A stretch of DNA of 64,000 nucleotides from Nemophila menziesii. Lineage: Eukaryota; Streptophyta; Magnoliopsida; Boraginales; Hydrophyllaceae. The stretch is from contig JARWIR010000010.1 in the NCBI GenBank assembly GCA_029959085.1, forward strand, positions 32,108,731 to 32,172,730, given 5' to 3'. Both the position numbers and the translations under genes were made by a program. Positions 42,098 through 52,986 of this stretch are shown one piece after another (within the stretch, counting starts at the first letter, position 1; each line of letters opens with the position of its first letter). The notes under the pieces are model-generated. The model worked only from the letters and a program-made list of their open reading frames with translations. It made no database searches and was not told the DNA's origin.

Positions 42098-44850
42098 TAA
42101 TGTAAGAAATAAAAAATTATTAATAATTTTTTTGTAATTTTTTTTAATAATAAGAAATTATTGTCTTTATTAAAAAATAAACGACTGATTTTTTCTTTTA
42201 ATTTCTGGCCGCTGTACCTATTGTAATTTACGAAAGCCTTTTTTGTTTGTTTCAAACGTTAAATTAGTTTGCTTTTATTTCCTTTTTGTTCTTTGTGTTT
42301 CTGTGTATTTTTTTTTCCTGTTCTAACGTTTCTAAAACAAAAAAAAAAAGTTTATTTGATTTATTTTATTTATTGATAAGAATTACTAACAAAGAAAAGT
42401 TACTCATAAATTTTTTTAATAAAAAATATAGTTAATAATTTTTTTCTAATTTTGTAGATAAATTATAAAGAACTATATTATATTTTAATATTAATTATTT
42501 AATTTATATATATTTCTTGTTTTATGTGTTTTTTTGGTTAAGTATCCAAAAAAATTTCGGGAGCGTTGCCTCTGAACCCCCTACAATCATAAACCTACCC
42601 TGGTTTTGAACTCTGGATCCATTAGTAAGCAATTTACAGGAATTTTTTTTTGTAAGGTAAGAAAAGAGAGAGCTAATCAAGACGTCGTATATCTTACGGG
42701 TTATACATAAATTTTCCAGTCTCGCACTTATATTATTGCCTCACACATACCATTTGGTTTTACATGCAAGGTTTTTCACGAGGGATGAATCTAGAGTATC
42801 TTTCGAGTGCGCGCTTGCCTCCTATATGAATCACATGAAATACCTTATACGCATATATTCTACATGATGAAAGTTGAGGGGGTTAGAGAGTAACTAAGGT
42901 GTTGTATTTAGGGATGGAAATCGAAAAGAACGGATCGGAAAAAGGGTCTATCGGAAAATTTCCAATTTTTTTTGGAATAGATTTTTTTATTCCAATTCTG
43001 ATCCTATTTTCGGAACTGGAAAATAATATTCCGAATTCGGAATTTCAGAATTTACCGAAAATTCGAAAATTTCGTAACTTTTGGTTCGGAAATTCAGAAT
43101 TTTTGGTTCAAAAATTGTGAAATATTTAATTTAGAATTTTAAATACTCAAATCTTCATTAGGTAAGATTCATCATCTAAAATTTAATGATTCGAGACTTT
43201 TATTTTAAACAATTTACTAGCAATTTTTTTATTTTCCTACAATAAAACCTAAACACCTATCTGCAAAATAAATAGATAGTGGTACATATTACAATACATA
43301 ATTTTCAAAATATAGTATAAAATTACATCACGAAATTCTCAAAATGTGATATATATTATAGCACCGAATTCTCGTTTACACACGATAATGGCTAAATGTA
43401 CCAATCATCGAGAAATCTTTCACTAATGGGAAAGACTTGTGTGCAAGATCCTATAAGAAAATTAAATTAGATTCATATTATCACGAAATATTAAATTCAT
43501 TGATAAAGAAAAAACCATTAAAAAAAATATATTCCACAAGAAATTTAATTCTTAAACACCTTTTAGTTGACACAACAGAAAAAAAAAATCAATTTATAAA
43601 GATTTGGCCCCAAATTTTGGGTTTAGAGTTTATTTGCAAAAGATATAAGAGCAAGAGAACGGTATCCTTTGCAACTTGATTATTATTTGCTGGTGTATAT
43701 ATCTTACGGGGTAGTATGAGATGTTTAGTCTAGATATATACACTTATCTGATTTAGTTATCGATTTATGAGTATTTAGATTAAATTCTGACCTATATAAG
43801 TTTAATGACAACAACTTAAATATAATTACTCTGCCCCTATATTAAAGGTTGCATATGGCCATGAGCTAGTGGCAGCTCACCAACCCTTTCCTCCAACCTT
43901 TTAGGTAGGAGATAACTTAAATATTTAGGTAGTGGTCAGTTGCACATGAGCAAGTTACAGAGGAACATCAGAGACTTGTAGTTATTAGCCTTTATTTATT
44001 TAATTTTAATCAATATAATATAATAAATAATTATTTATTTTGATAAAATGGACTTTTACTTATTTTAAGTTAGATAAAGTAGTCGCATTTTTCAGATCGT
44101 GACACCTATTATCTCTTTAATCTCTTAATCCTTATTATATATCTTAGAATTTTCAATTATCTCACAAAGTCTCTCAACTATCCTTATTCATTACGTGTTG
44201 ATGAAGGGGGCGCCATGAAGAAGAAAGATTCATCTTCGGAGGAGGGAACAGATGGTCAAGAAGGGTTTGTATAGTTATCGGATATCTCGTGTGTAATCCA
44301 AAAGGGAAATGATCATCGCTTCAAGATGGTCGCCAAGGTGAAATGAGTACGTTTTCCTTGGAACTGCTTGGGAAGCCGGGCTTTCCCAAACAGTCTCGCA
44401 TGTTAAGTCTGTTTTAACTAAGTTTAAGTCGGGAGTTGCTTGTTTTGGTGAAACCATGATGCGGAAGGAAGACTTGCGCGATATTATTGGACTTTTTAAC
44501 TATGATAAAACTTTTCCTTTTGACCCTACAATAACTGCCTATCACTTGGGGCGTTTGATTTTGTGGCATTATGTTGATTTAGATATTACTTTTTGTAGTT
44601 TGCACTATATTATCATGCATGTCAATGAACTTTCTTTTTCGTACTTCTTAATTTGTATCCATGCATATAATATTTCCGAAGATAGATTAAATATTTTGAA
44701 TGAGATAACGGAATGTAAGAATAGTATTATTGAACCTTAATTGATAATTTTAGATTTTAACAATGTGCTTAATATCAATGAAAAATAAAATAAAAATTTG
44801 GCTAACATAAATCATATCATGGAATTAAAAAAATTCAATATAATAATAGT
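42098..44850. other. AT-rich spacer with one unassigned open frame
   Basis: At about 42905-43125 there is a stretch rich in cggaa, ttcgg and gaattcgg, in the style of plant MITE-like repeats that begin agggatggaaatcg. Its borders are not clear. At 44456-44740 a 94-codon frame (MMRKEDLRDIIGLFNYDKTF...) has no family that I recognise. It may belong to the LINE relic that follows. The rest shows no gene. Confidence 0.45.
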
Positions 44851-46250
44851 CTTGTTGATATTTCCTCGTACAGTTGTTTTTATAGTTGGACTAGCATGCG
44901 AACTTATAATGATCTCATCAAGATTAAACTTGATCGAGTTGGACTAGCATGCGAACAGATAATGATCTCATCAAGATTAAACTTGATCGAGCTTTATCAT
45001 CTTATGAATGGCTAAACAAGTACCCAAAAGCTTAAGTTTTTGTACCACCGGCAATAGGATCAGATCATTCACCATTGATATTATAATATGATCATACAAT
45101 GAAACAAGGGCATAAATAGATTAGATTTGGGTCACATTGGCTTGATCATGAAGAGTGTAGGAAGTAGTTCAAGGCGCGTTGGGAGATCCTGGACAAGAAA
45201 AATATTTGCCTTTAGTTATAGGGAAGCAAGATGATACCATTCATGCACTAAAACGATGGAGCATGGTTACATTTAAAAACCACGAAGAACTAATGAAGAA
45301 TTTACAAATAAAATTGACAGAAATTACAACTTATGTCTCATCCCCAGAGTTACAAGAAGAGGAAAGAAATATTAGGCAACAATTAAAATTTGAGTATGAA
45401 TGTGAAGAAAAATATTGGACAGCTTAGTCGAGACATATATGGTTGACATGTGGAGACAAGAATACAATTTTTTTTTCCACGATCAATAATCCTGAAAACT
45501 ACTAAAAGACGTATTTTTAATCAAAACCTGGAGGATAAATTTATCTAGCCTTTCTCTAAAAATGGAAAATATGTAACAAAAATCGAATATAAAATGCTTA
45601 CAGATGAATGTGTCATTAACGAGCCACAAACACCAAGTGTGTCAGAAGTTGCTGAACAAAATTGTGGAAACGGTATAAAAATCAAACATACCAACAAAAA
45701 TTAGAATTTATATATGAAAGGCATGTAATAATGCAATACTGTGACAAAACAAAATCAAGCAAAAAGAAAATGCGCAAATACAAGCAGCTGCATTTGATGT
45801 CAAGACAAAATTGAAACAGTCGAACATCTTCTACTCAAATATCAGGTAAGTCAAGCAATTTGGGCATTATCAACCTTACAGATAAGAATACAACATGTCG
45901 AATAAATAGATATTGGAAATGAGATTTTAAAAATAACATAGGTTTATACGAAAAGAGGATGGGACAAAGGAACGATTTTAACTTATATTATGATGATGCT
46001 TTAGAATATTTGAAAGACAAAAATGAAAATAGTTCACAAAAATAATGTGATGGATGGAGATAAGGTCATAACGTCAATCAACACCCTATGTTGTATGGAA
46101 AAGGAGGAAGAGAAACAACAATTTAGGAACAAACAAATATCAAGCCAGCACATGAGAATACAATCAACTCCAATCATTTTACTTTATGATGCATTACGAA
46201 GAAACGAGAATATGTGTACTACAACTTCACAAAAACACAGGTTGTAATAT
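44851..46250 (+). pseudogene. Degenerate LINE (endonuclease end to RNase H)
   Basis: The pieces are in LINE order. KIKLDRALSSYEWLNKYPKA and then IGSDHSPL (44970-45080) are the end of the AP endonuclease. Next come KNHEELMKNLQIKL, EEKYWTA and WLTCGDKNTIFF (45280-45470), the linker before reverse transcriptase. A zinc-binding RVT remnant follows (IETVEHLLLKYQVSQAIWALSTLQI, 45805-45890), and traces of RNase H extend to 46250. Most of the reverse transcriptase is deleted, and frames are broken throughout. Confidence 0.78.
44885..44990. repeat. 53-bp tandem duplication in the LINE relic
   Basis: gttggactagcatgcgaac followed by ataatgatctcatcaagatt occurs at 44885 and again at 44938, with two or three substitutions (cttat against cagat). 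Confidence 0.9.
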
Positions 46251-46616
46251 TTCAACAAAATGAACAACGATATGTGACTCAATTTTGTAAACTGAAACAA
46301 TTACAGTAATAAAAGTGGTAGTTATGGAGCTAACAGAGACCGACTTTTGGATACAGACACAATGATCCAAATAGGATAATGTAATAGGTATGCAACTCAA
46401 ATCCGTCCAAAAAAAAAATAAGAATATAAAAAATGCACTTTTGGGCCTTTCCCAAACTGAAGATATCTATTTAACAAAAAATAAAAAAACTAAAACATCT
46501 ACTAGTACATACGCATAGAGTTTATCCTAAATTTGCCTCACGAAATACCTCGTACACCAAAAGAATAATTTATAACTTTTTAAAACCCTTGTAAATATTA
46601 TCGAACAAAACATTCA
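46251..46616. other. Spacer downstream of RIT1
   Basis: AT-rich. It would contain the 3' untranslated region of the minus-strand RIT1 gene. No clear poly(A) signal can be singled out, and no other gene is seen. Confidence 0.4.
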
Positions 46617-48609
46617 TCACAAACCTAAGCTGCATAATTTAGTCTCTTTTTCTTCATTACCGCCATTGAGATAATTAAACACCTGCTTCAAATTCCCTCT
46701 TGATGGCCGAGCATTTACAGCATATTTACAAATAAACACTAGTTGACGCCGTAACTCCATCTTAGTAACTCCTCCCTTTTTAAAAAACTCCCCTTCATCA
46801 AATTGTACTAATATTCCAAACAATCATACATTTATTATTCATTTTCAATTGTATATCAAATAACTATTTTTATATCAAGTAACAACACAATAATATATAT
46901 ACCTTTGTCATTATATAATGAGGTCAAGATAGCCAAGCAAACACATATGCTTATATCTTCCCCTAAAACCAAAGGAAAACCCAATAGACTTAAAGACATT
47001 ATGATTCTAGATCTTTTTTTTTTCCTACAAAAAAAAAGTTTTAGGCTTACCATTACTGCAACAAATTAGAAGTCTCTTTCCTTTACTTAGATTTATTTTA
47101 GCAAACTCTATAGCACAAGGGAGATGTTTTACTAAATCAAATCGATCAAACTTTGAACCCTGCAAAAAAAAAAATTAATAATAAGAGGAATAAAACTAAT
47201 AAGCACAATTCAAATTCATTCTACTAATTATATATTACATACCACTATAGGCAAATGTAAATACAAATCAGGATCATTTTCCCAGAGAATACGATTCTTA
47301 TCACAATTCAATACACAATCAACATTACACCCAGACATAACTGCAAAAAAAAAAAAAAAAAATCAGCAAACAATCAAAATTTATGTAATACACACATTTA
47401 CATACCAAATTGACTCGCACAAACCAATAAATTTGTGGACCCCAGCGAAAATATGCCACAATCTTCATTTAAAGACTTCTTCTCTCCAATATCTCCAATA
47501 TCTCCAATATCCAAGTTAACAGATAAAAGGGTAGATTTGTCCGTAGATTTAATAGAAACCTGAGGAGCTAATTCTCCTCTTTGTGAGCGAAACACTCTAT
47601 CTTTCTCAACTATATCAGCTACTTTTTGATTACATAAATTAGGGTTTGAGTTTATAATATCATAAACATGTTTCCAAAAAAGCTCAGGGTTTAAACCTCG
47701 AGCCCAACTTTCTTCATCATCTCCAGCTCCAGCTATATAAGTCCAACTAAATTCAGAAGTATTTCGAAAATTACTTCCTAAAGCTGATGTGGAGATGAGT
47801 ATTACAGGTGTGAAATCCCATGCATTAGAATCTGGTACTTCATTTAACCATATAACTGTTTTTTGTGATATCCATAAAGGACGTAATGGCTTTTTTAAGG
47901 TAGATGAAATTGAAGCTATATCTGCTCCGCTTGATTCTAATTCGGTAGTCCAGTTTTGTATACGATTCTCGATTTGTTCTCTTTCTGTAGGTGAAATCCA
48001 TAGTGGGAGATGTAACGTACAATCCCAATCAGTTTTTTCTTCAATTGAGTCCTGCAAAAAGTAAAAAATTAAAACTACCTAATTTCATAAACTAAATGAT
48101 TTGACTTACATTAGGTTTAATAGTTTTGCTTCTGTAATTAGCGATTGCACGATTCAATACACATGTCCAAATTGGAATTGTTTTAGACATGCTATCAGGG
48201 AATCTTTTACCTTTTCGAGTTGAATCAACGATCATACATCCTCCTTTCTGTCCTACCCATTACATAATTTAAAAAAATTATATATTATGCTTATTTATTG
48301 AATTTATAAATGTTATATGTTACCGGCGAGGAGTGCCACGTGGAGGTTGAGACGGGAGGTATTGAAGGACCAATTATTGGTGTGGCCGTCGGTGGATTTG
48401 AAGTAACAGGTGGAGTAAAATTTGGGAGAGTACCAGAGACCACATCGGAGGTTAGCGAGAAGTGGAAGGTGAGGCCAAAGCTGAGAGATTTCACCGACGA
48501 AGATGGAGTCTTCGTAGATGGAACGGAGGGCGTTGAATAGTGTGTTTTCTCTTCGCTTTATTGTTCTTGCTGCTTTGTATATGCTTAGGATCTCCATTGA
48601 TGGTTCCAT
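46617..48609 (-). CDS. RIT1: tRNA A64-2'-O-ribosylphosphate transferase (initiator tRNA)
   Basis: The enzyme of this family adds a phosphoribosyl group to A64 of initiator tRNA-Met, which keeps it out of elongation. Seven exons on the minus strand join in frame: 48324-48609, 48110-48252, 47406-48051, 47243-47340, 47051-47159, 46903-46962 and 46617-46807, giving 1533 bases (510 residues). All introns are GT-AG. The N-terminus (SIYKAAR, SIYEDSIFVGEI, LRCGLWY) and CMIVDSTRKGKRFPDSMSKTIPIW and CVLNRAI are typical of the Rit1 N-terminal domain. The C-terminal part (LLICCSNG, then GEDISICVCLAIL and RPSRGNLKQVF) is the Rit1 C-terminal, phosphatase-like domain with its C-x-x-G loop. Length fits plant homologues. 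The start ATG 48609 gives MEPSMEILSIYKAAR as expected. No break is seen. Confidence 0.93.
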
Positions 48610-48804
48610 TTCTGTTTGAGCTCTAGGTTTTGTATCTCCTGAGGTTATAGGAGAGAAGGAGCTACCGTTAATATGCGGTATATAAGTTTTTTCTTTTTCT
48701 TTTTTAGGTAAACAATTGTATTAAAGAAAATAACGGTACACTATATCAAAGCCAGAGAGTTACCTACCTAATAAGAGGAAACTTCAAAATAATGTTTGGA
48801 AATG

Positions 48805-49053
48805 CTTATTTTACTTTGACAAAAAAAAAAAAAAAATTCTTATTTTAGAGTAAAAAAATGTTCTTTTGAATAAAATTCAAAATTTAAAAAAATTATTAAA
48901 AATAATTTTGAAGTCTAAAATTATTTTAAGTGCTTTTTTTAAGAAGCAACTATTTGGTGCTTCTCAAAAAAGTGCTTTTCAAAGTAAAAAAAACTCTTAA
49001 AATGCTAAAAGCACTTTTAAGTGCTTCTCCAAAAAAGCACTTCCAAACGGGCA
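48805..49053 (-). mobile_element. MITE with CCGTTTGGAAGTGCTT-type ends, copy 1
   Basis: The right end, aagtgcttctccaaaaaagc and acttccaaacgggc, is the reverse complement of the left end of the copy at 51968. The left end is tgtttggaaatgcttatttt. The internal parts also match in opposite orientation (ggtgcttctcaaaaaagtgc, gtaaaaaaaactctt). It is about 250 bp and non-coding. Confidence 0.78.
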
Positions 49054-49059
49054 CAAAGA

Positions 49060-50830
49060 GTGTTTTTAAAGTATAGTTAGAAATGTTCTAAATAAAGTCT
49101 AGTTTCAAATTTTGGTTGAATTTTTCCCAATTCTACCCTTTTTCTTTTTTTTTCTAGTAATTCATTTTTTTATTATTTCTACTTAGCGGATAGATTCGTA
49201 CACACAGGTACGGACTTTTTATTGGTTTTTTGTTTTTTAAAGGTTTTTGAATCTTTTTTATATAGTCCAAATACACGTAGGGTTGTACCTAATTTTCGTT
49301 TTTTGTATCTATCCATGTCTATCATGTCAAATGATGTACACTAGGGCTGTACCCAAACCCATTTTTGTCCAAATGCATGTCCAATGAAATCAAAGGTTGT
49401 CCAAGTATGTGTCCCTAGGGTTGTACCCAAGCCCGTTTTGTCTAAAATGCATATCCAATAAAGTCAAGGATTGTCCATGTCTGTACTACTAGGGTTGTAC
49501 CCAAGCCCAATTTATTCTACTCTCACACAGTCAATGTTCTAGGGCTGTACCCAACCCTAATTTATTCACACTCACACATTCAATGTTCAACTACACCCAA
49601 GCATTGCTGGACCCAAGAGACACAGAAAACAAGTTTATTGTTATGGGCCAAAAATGTTTGACATAGTTATGTTTTAAAAAAAACAAAAGAAGCCAGCCCA
49701 TTATGGGCTGGACCAAAGACAAGGGTTGGACACAATAGGTTATGGACCCAACAAGAAATCAACCCCACCACACCATCGAATGGGCTAGACCCATGGCTGG
49801 ACCTAGGGCTAGACCTAGGGCTGGACCTATCTTACCAAACTCACGGCAACAACAACAACAAAAACAACATCGGTCTCGCTGTCTGGTTCGTTTGCTGTCT
49901 GGTAGAGGGTGGAGGAGTGGCGGAGATCTGAGGAGTGGCGGAGTGCTCCGGTTGTTATACAGCAGCGCGAACGGTGGGATTTGGAGGTTGGGACCTCTCT
50001 CGCTGCAGATTTTGGTCCTATGCAGCAGATTCGCTGCGATGGTGGTCTTCACAGTCGGAGGGTAGGGAGGGTGGCGCTTCTTCTTTTGCACAGAGAAGAC
50101 ACAGTGAGGAGCATCGGAGCAGAGATGAGCGTGGCTCTTCGTGGTGGTGGTGTTTTATGAACGGAGCATGGGATCTGGTGGCCTGTATCTGAACAGAGCA
50201 TCAGAGAAGAGATGAGCGTGGCTCTTCGTGGTGGTGGTGTTTTGTGACTGTTAAGATCTGCAGCGCAGCTTCGGAGGAGAAGAGATGAGCGTGGCTTCGT
50301 GGTGGTGGTGTTTTGTTCAGATCTGCAGCGTGGCTTCGGAGGAGAAGAGATGAGCGTGGCTTCTGTGGTGGTGGAGCGACAGCGCGACAGGTGAAGGGAC
50401 AGTGGGGCTGGTTTATTGTCGAGATCTGGTCTTGGTGTTATGGTGTTAGGGAAGCCAAGATATGTGGTGGTGGTGGTGGTGGTGGTATGGTGGGAAGATA
50501 GGTGAGGGGGAGGGGCGGTGGGGAAGGGAGGTGAGAAGAGGGAGGAGGAGGGGCTGTGCACTGGTGGGAAGGTGGAGAGACGCAGGGTTATGAGGGTGAG
50601 GAGAGAGAGATAGAGAGGGCACAGTGAGAATTGTTTTTCAGAAACAAAAACCTAATAGGGGTTTGGGTTTTTGATTTTTGATTGTATCAATGACTATAAG
50701 AAGTTATGAGGGGTTTTTTGGTATTTCAATGGGTTTTAGTTAGTATGGAACGAGTACTTATTAGGTGATTGGGTTTGGGCTTTATATTGGTAATACAAGG
50801 TTTTGTAGGCTCTATAATAGAGTTCCCCCA
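49060..50830 (+). repeat. Member of hairpin-motif element family (locus 3)
   Basis: 49260-49830 has at least six tagggctgtaccc or tagggttgtaccc motifs, at about 49274, 49343, 49418, 49490 and 49540, with related gggctggacc phrases after 49700. From 49890 to 50620 the DNA is G-rich with gtggtggtgg and agatctg, and several long overlapping frames on both strands come from this bias. The end (50640-50830) is T/G-rich (gggtttttgattttt, gggctttatattgg). The layout is the same as at 16.2-19.5 and 53.0-54.3 kb. The exact borders are not seen. Confidence 0.5.
50121..50390 (+). repeat. Four irregular copies of a gagatgagcgtggct unit
   Basis: agagatgagcgtggct followed by tcgtggtggtggtgtttt begins at 50121, 50208, 50281 and 50346, with spacings of 87, 73 and 65. 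The copies are connected by agatctgcagcg phrases. Confidence 0.85.
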
Positions 50831-51027
50831 CCTAATAAAGGTAGTATAAAAAAACTAAATTCGACTATCTTATACTAATACAAGCTAATCTTTCACTATC
50901 ATCAATTAACCAATGATAAATAATAAGGAAAATAAAATGAAAAAAATACACTACTTAACTTCCTTGGTAACCGGATCTCTAGATGTAGATTCACCTCTCA
51001 TATCTAGGTGATTTAACGCTTTCCATA

Positions 51028-51752
51028 TAGGGTTACAAATGAACCAAACTACTCGCGAGCAGTTCGAGCTCGGCTCGGATTAAGCTTGACTCGAGATCGT
51101 TCGTTAAACTAAACGAGCCGAGCTCGAGCCTAAAAACGAGCTCGTTTATTAAACGAGCCGAGCCTGTTCGCGAGCTTTTCTGAAAAGCTCATGAAAAATA
51201 TAATTAAATTATAAATATCTATTACATATTGATATTTGACATTTTAAAAATTTAAAACCAATAACTATATTTAAAAAACTGATCTTATCCCAACATTTAC
51301 ATGTCACTTCCCTCCTCTAACTACCTAATTATAAAAGACCATTCAAAATTTAACAAGCCAAAGAAAGAATACGTTATTGCATTCAATGATAGTTTACAAT
51401 AGTCAGTTATGTTCTAATTAAAAGTTTATATAATTAAAAGATTTGCAACAATCTATCTTATAATTAATCCATAAAAGTCCAAGATAAAAGAAGAGCTTTC
51501 GAACTTTAAATAGATTTAAACAAGCTTTTGAGCTCGAGCTTGGAATAAATTTAAAGAAGCTTTTGAGCTTGAGCTCGAGCTCGAAACACTTTTAAACGAG
51601 CTTTCGAGCTCGAGCTTTGTTATATTCTCACGAGTCGAGCTCGAACACTAACTCCAAAGCTCGGCTCGAGCTCGAGCTCGACTCGTTTAAATTTATAAAT
51701 AAATAAACAAGCCTGTACATCTACTATTCGGCTCGGCTCGTTTACAACCCTA
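51028..51752. mobile_element. hAT-type MITE (725 bp)
   Basis: The terminal inverted repeats tagggttacaaatgaacc and ggctcgtttacaacccta are imperfect complements, flanked by the exact 8-bp duplication tttccata (51020-51027 and 51753-51760), as expected for hAT elements. Subterminal regions are packed with gagctcgagc and cgagccgagc repeats, many self-complementary. The middle is AT-rich and non-coding, so it depends on a transposase elsewhere. Confidence 0.92.
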
Positions 51753-51967
51753 TTTCCATATACAATAAACGATATCTCCAAATCCAATCCTGCATACTTT
51801 TCTCCTTTAACAATATGTAGTATATGTTGTCGGTTTTTATACCTAGGGTGCTCACTGGTCGGGATTTTTTTTGGACAATTACGGGTCGAGATTCTGCATG
51901 GGGAAGTTTTCGATCCGAGAGTAACTTCTTAGCATTGTTAAATTCAAAATAGTAACCTCGGTAATTT

Positions 51968-52197
51968 AGTGTCCGTTTGGAAGTGCTTTTTTGGAGAAGC
52001 ACTTGAAAGTGCTTTTAGTATTTTAAGAGTTTTTTTTACTTTGAAAAGCACTTTTATGAAAAGCACCAAATAGGTGCTTCTTAAAAAAAGCACTTAAAAT
52101 AATTTTAGATTTCAAAATTATTTTTAATAATTTTTTAAAATTTTGAATTTTATTCTAAAAACGCTTTTTTAGTCTAAAATAAGCACTTTCAAACGGG
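51968..52197 (+). mobile_element. MITE with CCGTTTGGAAGTGCTT-type ends, copy 2
   Basis: Starts gtccgtttggaagtgctttt and ends aagcactttcaaacgggccc, which are complementary ends. It is in reverse orientation to 48805-49053. No clear target duplication could be identified. A more degraded similar stretch follows at 52240-52350. Confidence 0.8.
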
Positions 52198-52359
52198 CCC
52201 TTACTAAAGTTGTTAAATTTGGGCTCATTGGGTTCATCACGGTTTTAGTGCCCATTTAGGATTGTTAAAATTATTTTTAATAATCTTTTCAAATATTTTG
52301 ATTTATTTAAATACGTTTTTTTAATTTAAAAATAAGTGCTTAGGTTTTTGTTATTGTTT

Positions 52360-52980
52360 CAAACGATTAGAATGGTTGATAGTGGTCAAAGTTGGTCAAA
52401 TTTTTTATTTTTTATTTTAAAATGTAAAAGTAAATAAATAGAATTAAAAAATAAACACGCACAAAAAAATTTCAATATAACAAAAAATAACCTAAAATAT
52501 ATAAATCACGAATAATTAATATCCACTCTCATTTCCTCATCTAACTTATCCCAACTAATCATCATATTTATAACAAATATATTCAAAATAATAATTTGAA
52601 TTATACTTTATGAAAATATGAAAATATTAAAGGTTAAAAATGAGAAGGGTTTTGTGAAATGGGTTTTATCTGTGGCCAAAATAGAAATATTCGGATTGGT
52701 CGGATATAATCTAGACATCTTTTAAAAAATTTGCAACCTAGAGCCTAAATGCTCAAGTCTTTTTTTCTTTTTGAATCAAGGTTTTAAAAAAGATTACACA
52801 GGTTGGACTTCTTTTACTTTTGGGTTGGGCTTGGTTTGGGTCTCAACCTCATTTGAACAAAAGAAAAAAAGGTCTCAACCTCAGGTTGGGATCACTTTTG
52901 CTCATCATACATGATGCTACAATGCAATTTTATATTGAGAACCCATTGGCAACAAGGTCAAAAGCTTATTGTAGTCATTT
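52360..52980. other. Spacer, no gene seen
   Basis: AT-rich, with several polypurine runs. Nothing is recognised. Confidence 0.5.
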
Positions 52981-52986
52981 TTTTTT

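Noticed and set aside
44456..44740. A 94-codon frame as a gene
   Set aside because: No start context, splice partner or family was recognised. It is recorded only within the spacer entry.
49909..50561. Long overlapping open frames on both strands in the G-rich core of locus 3
   Set aside because: They are rich in Gly, Trp, Ser, His and Thr runs from gtggtgg repeats, overlap in several frames and show no domain. They are an effect of base composition.
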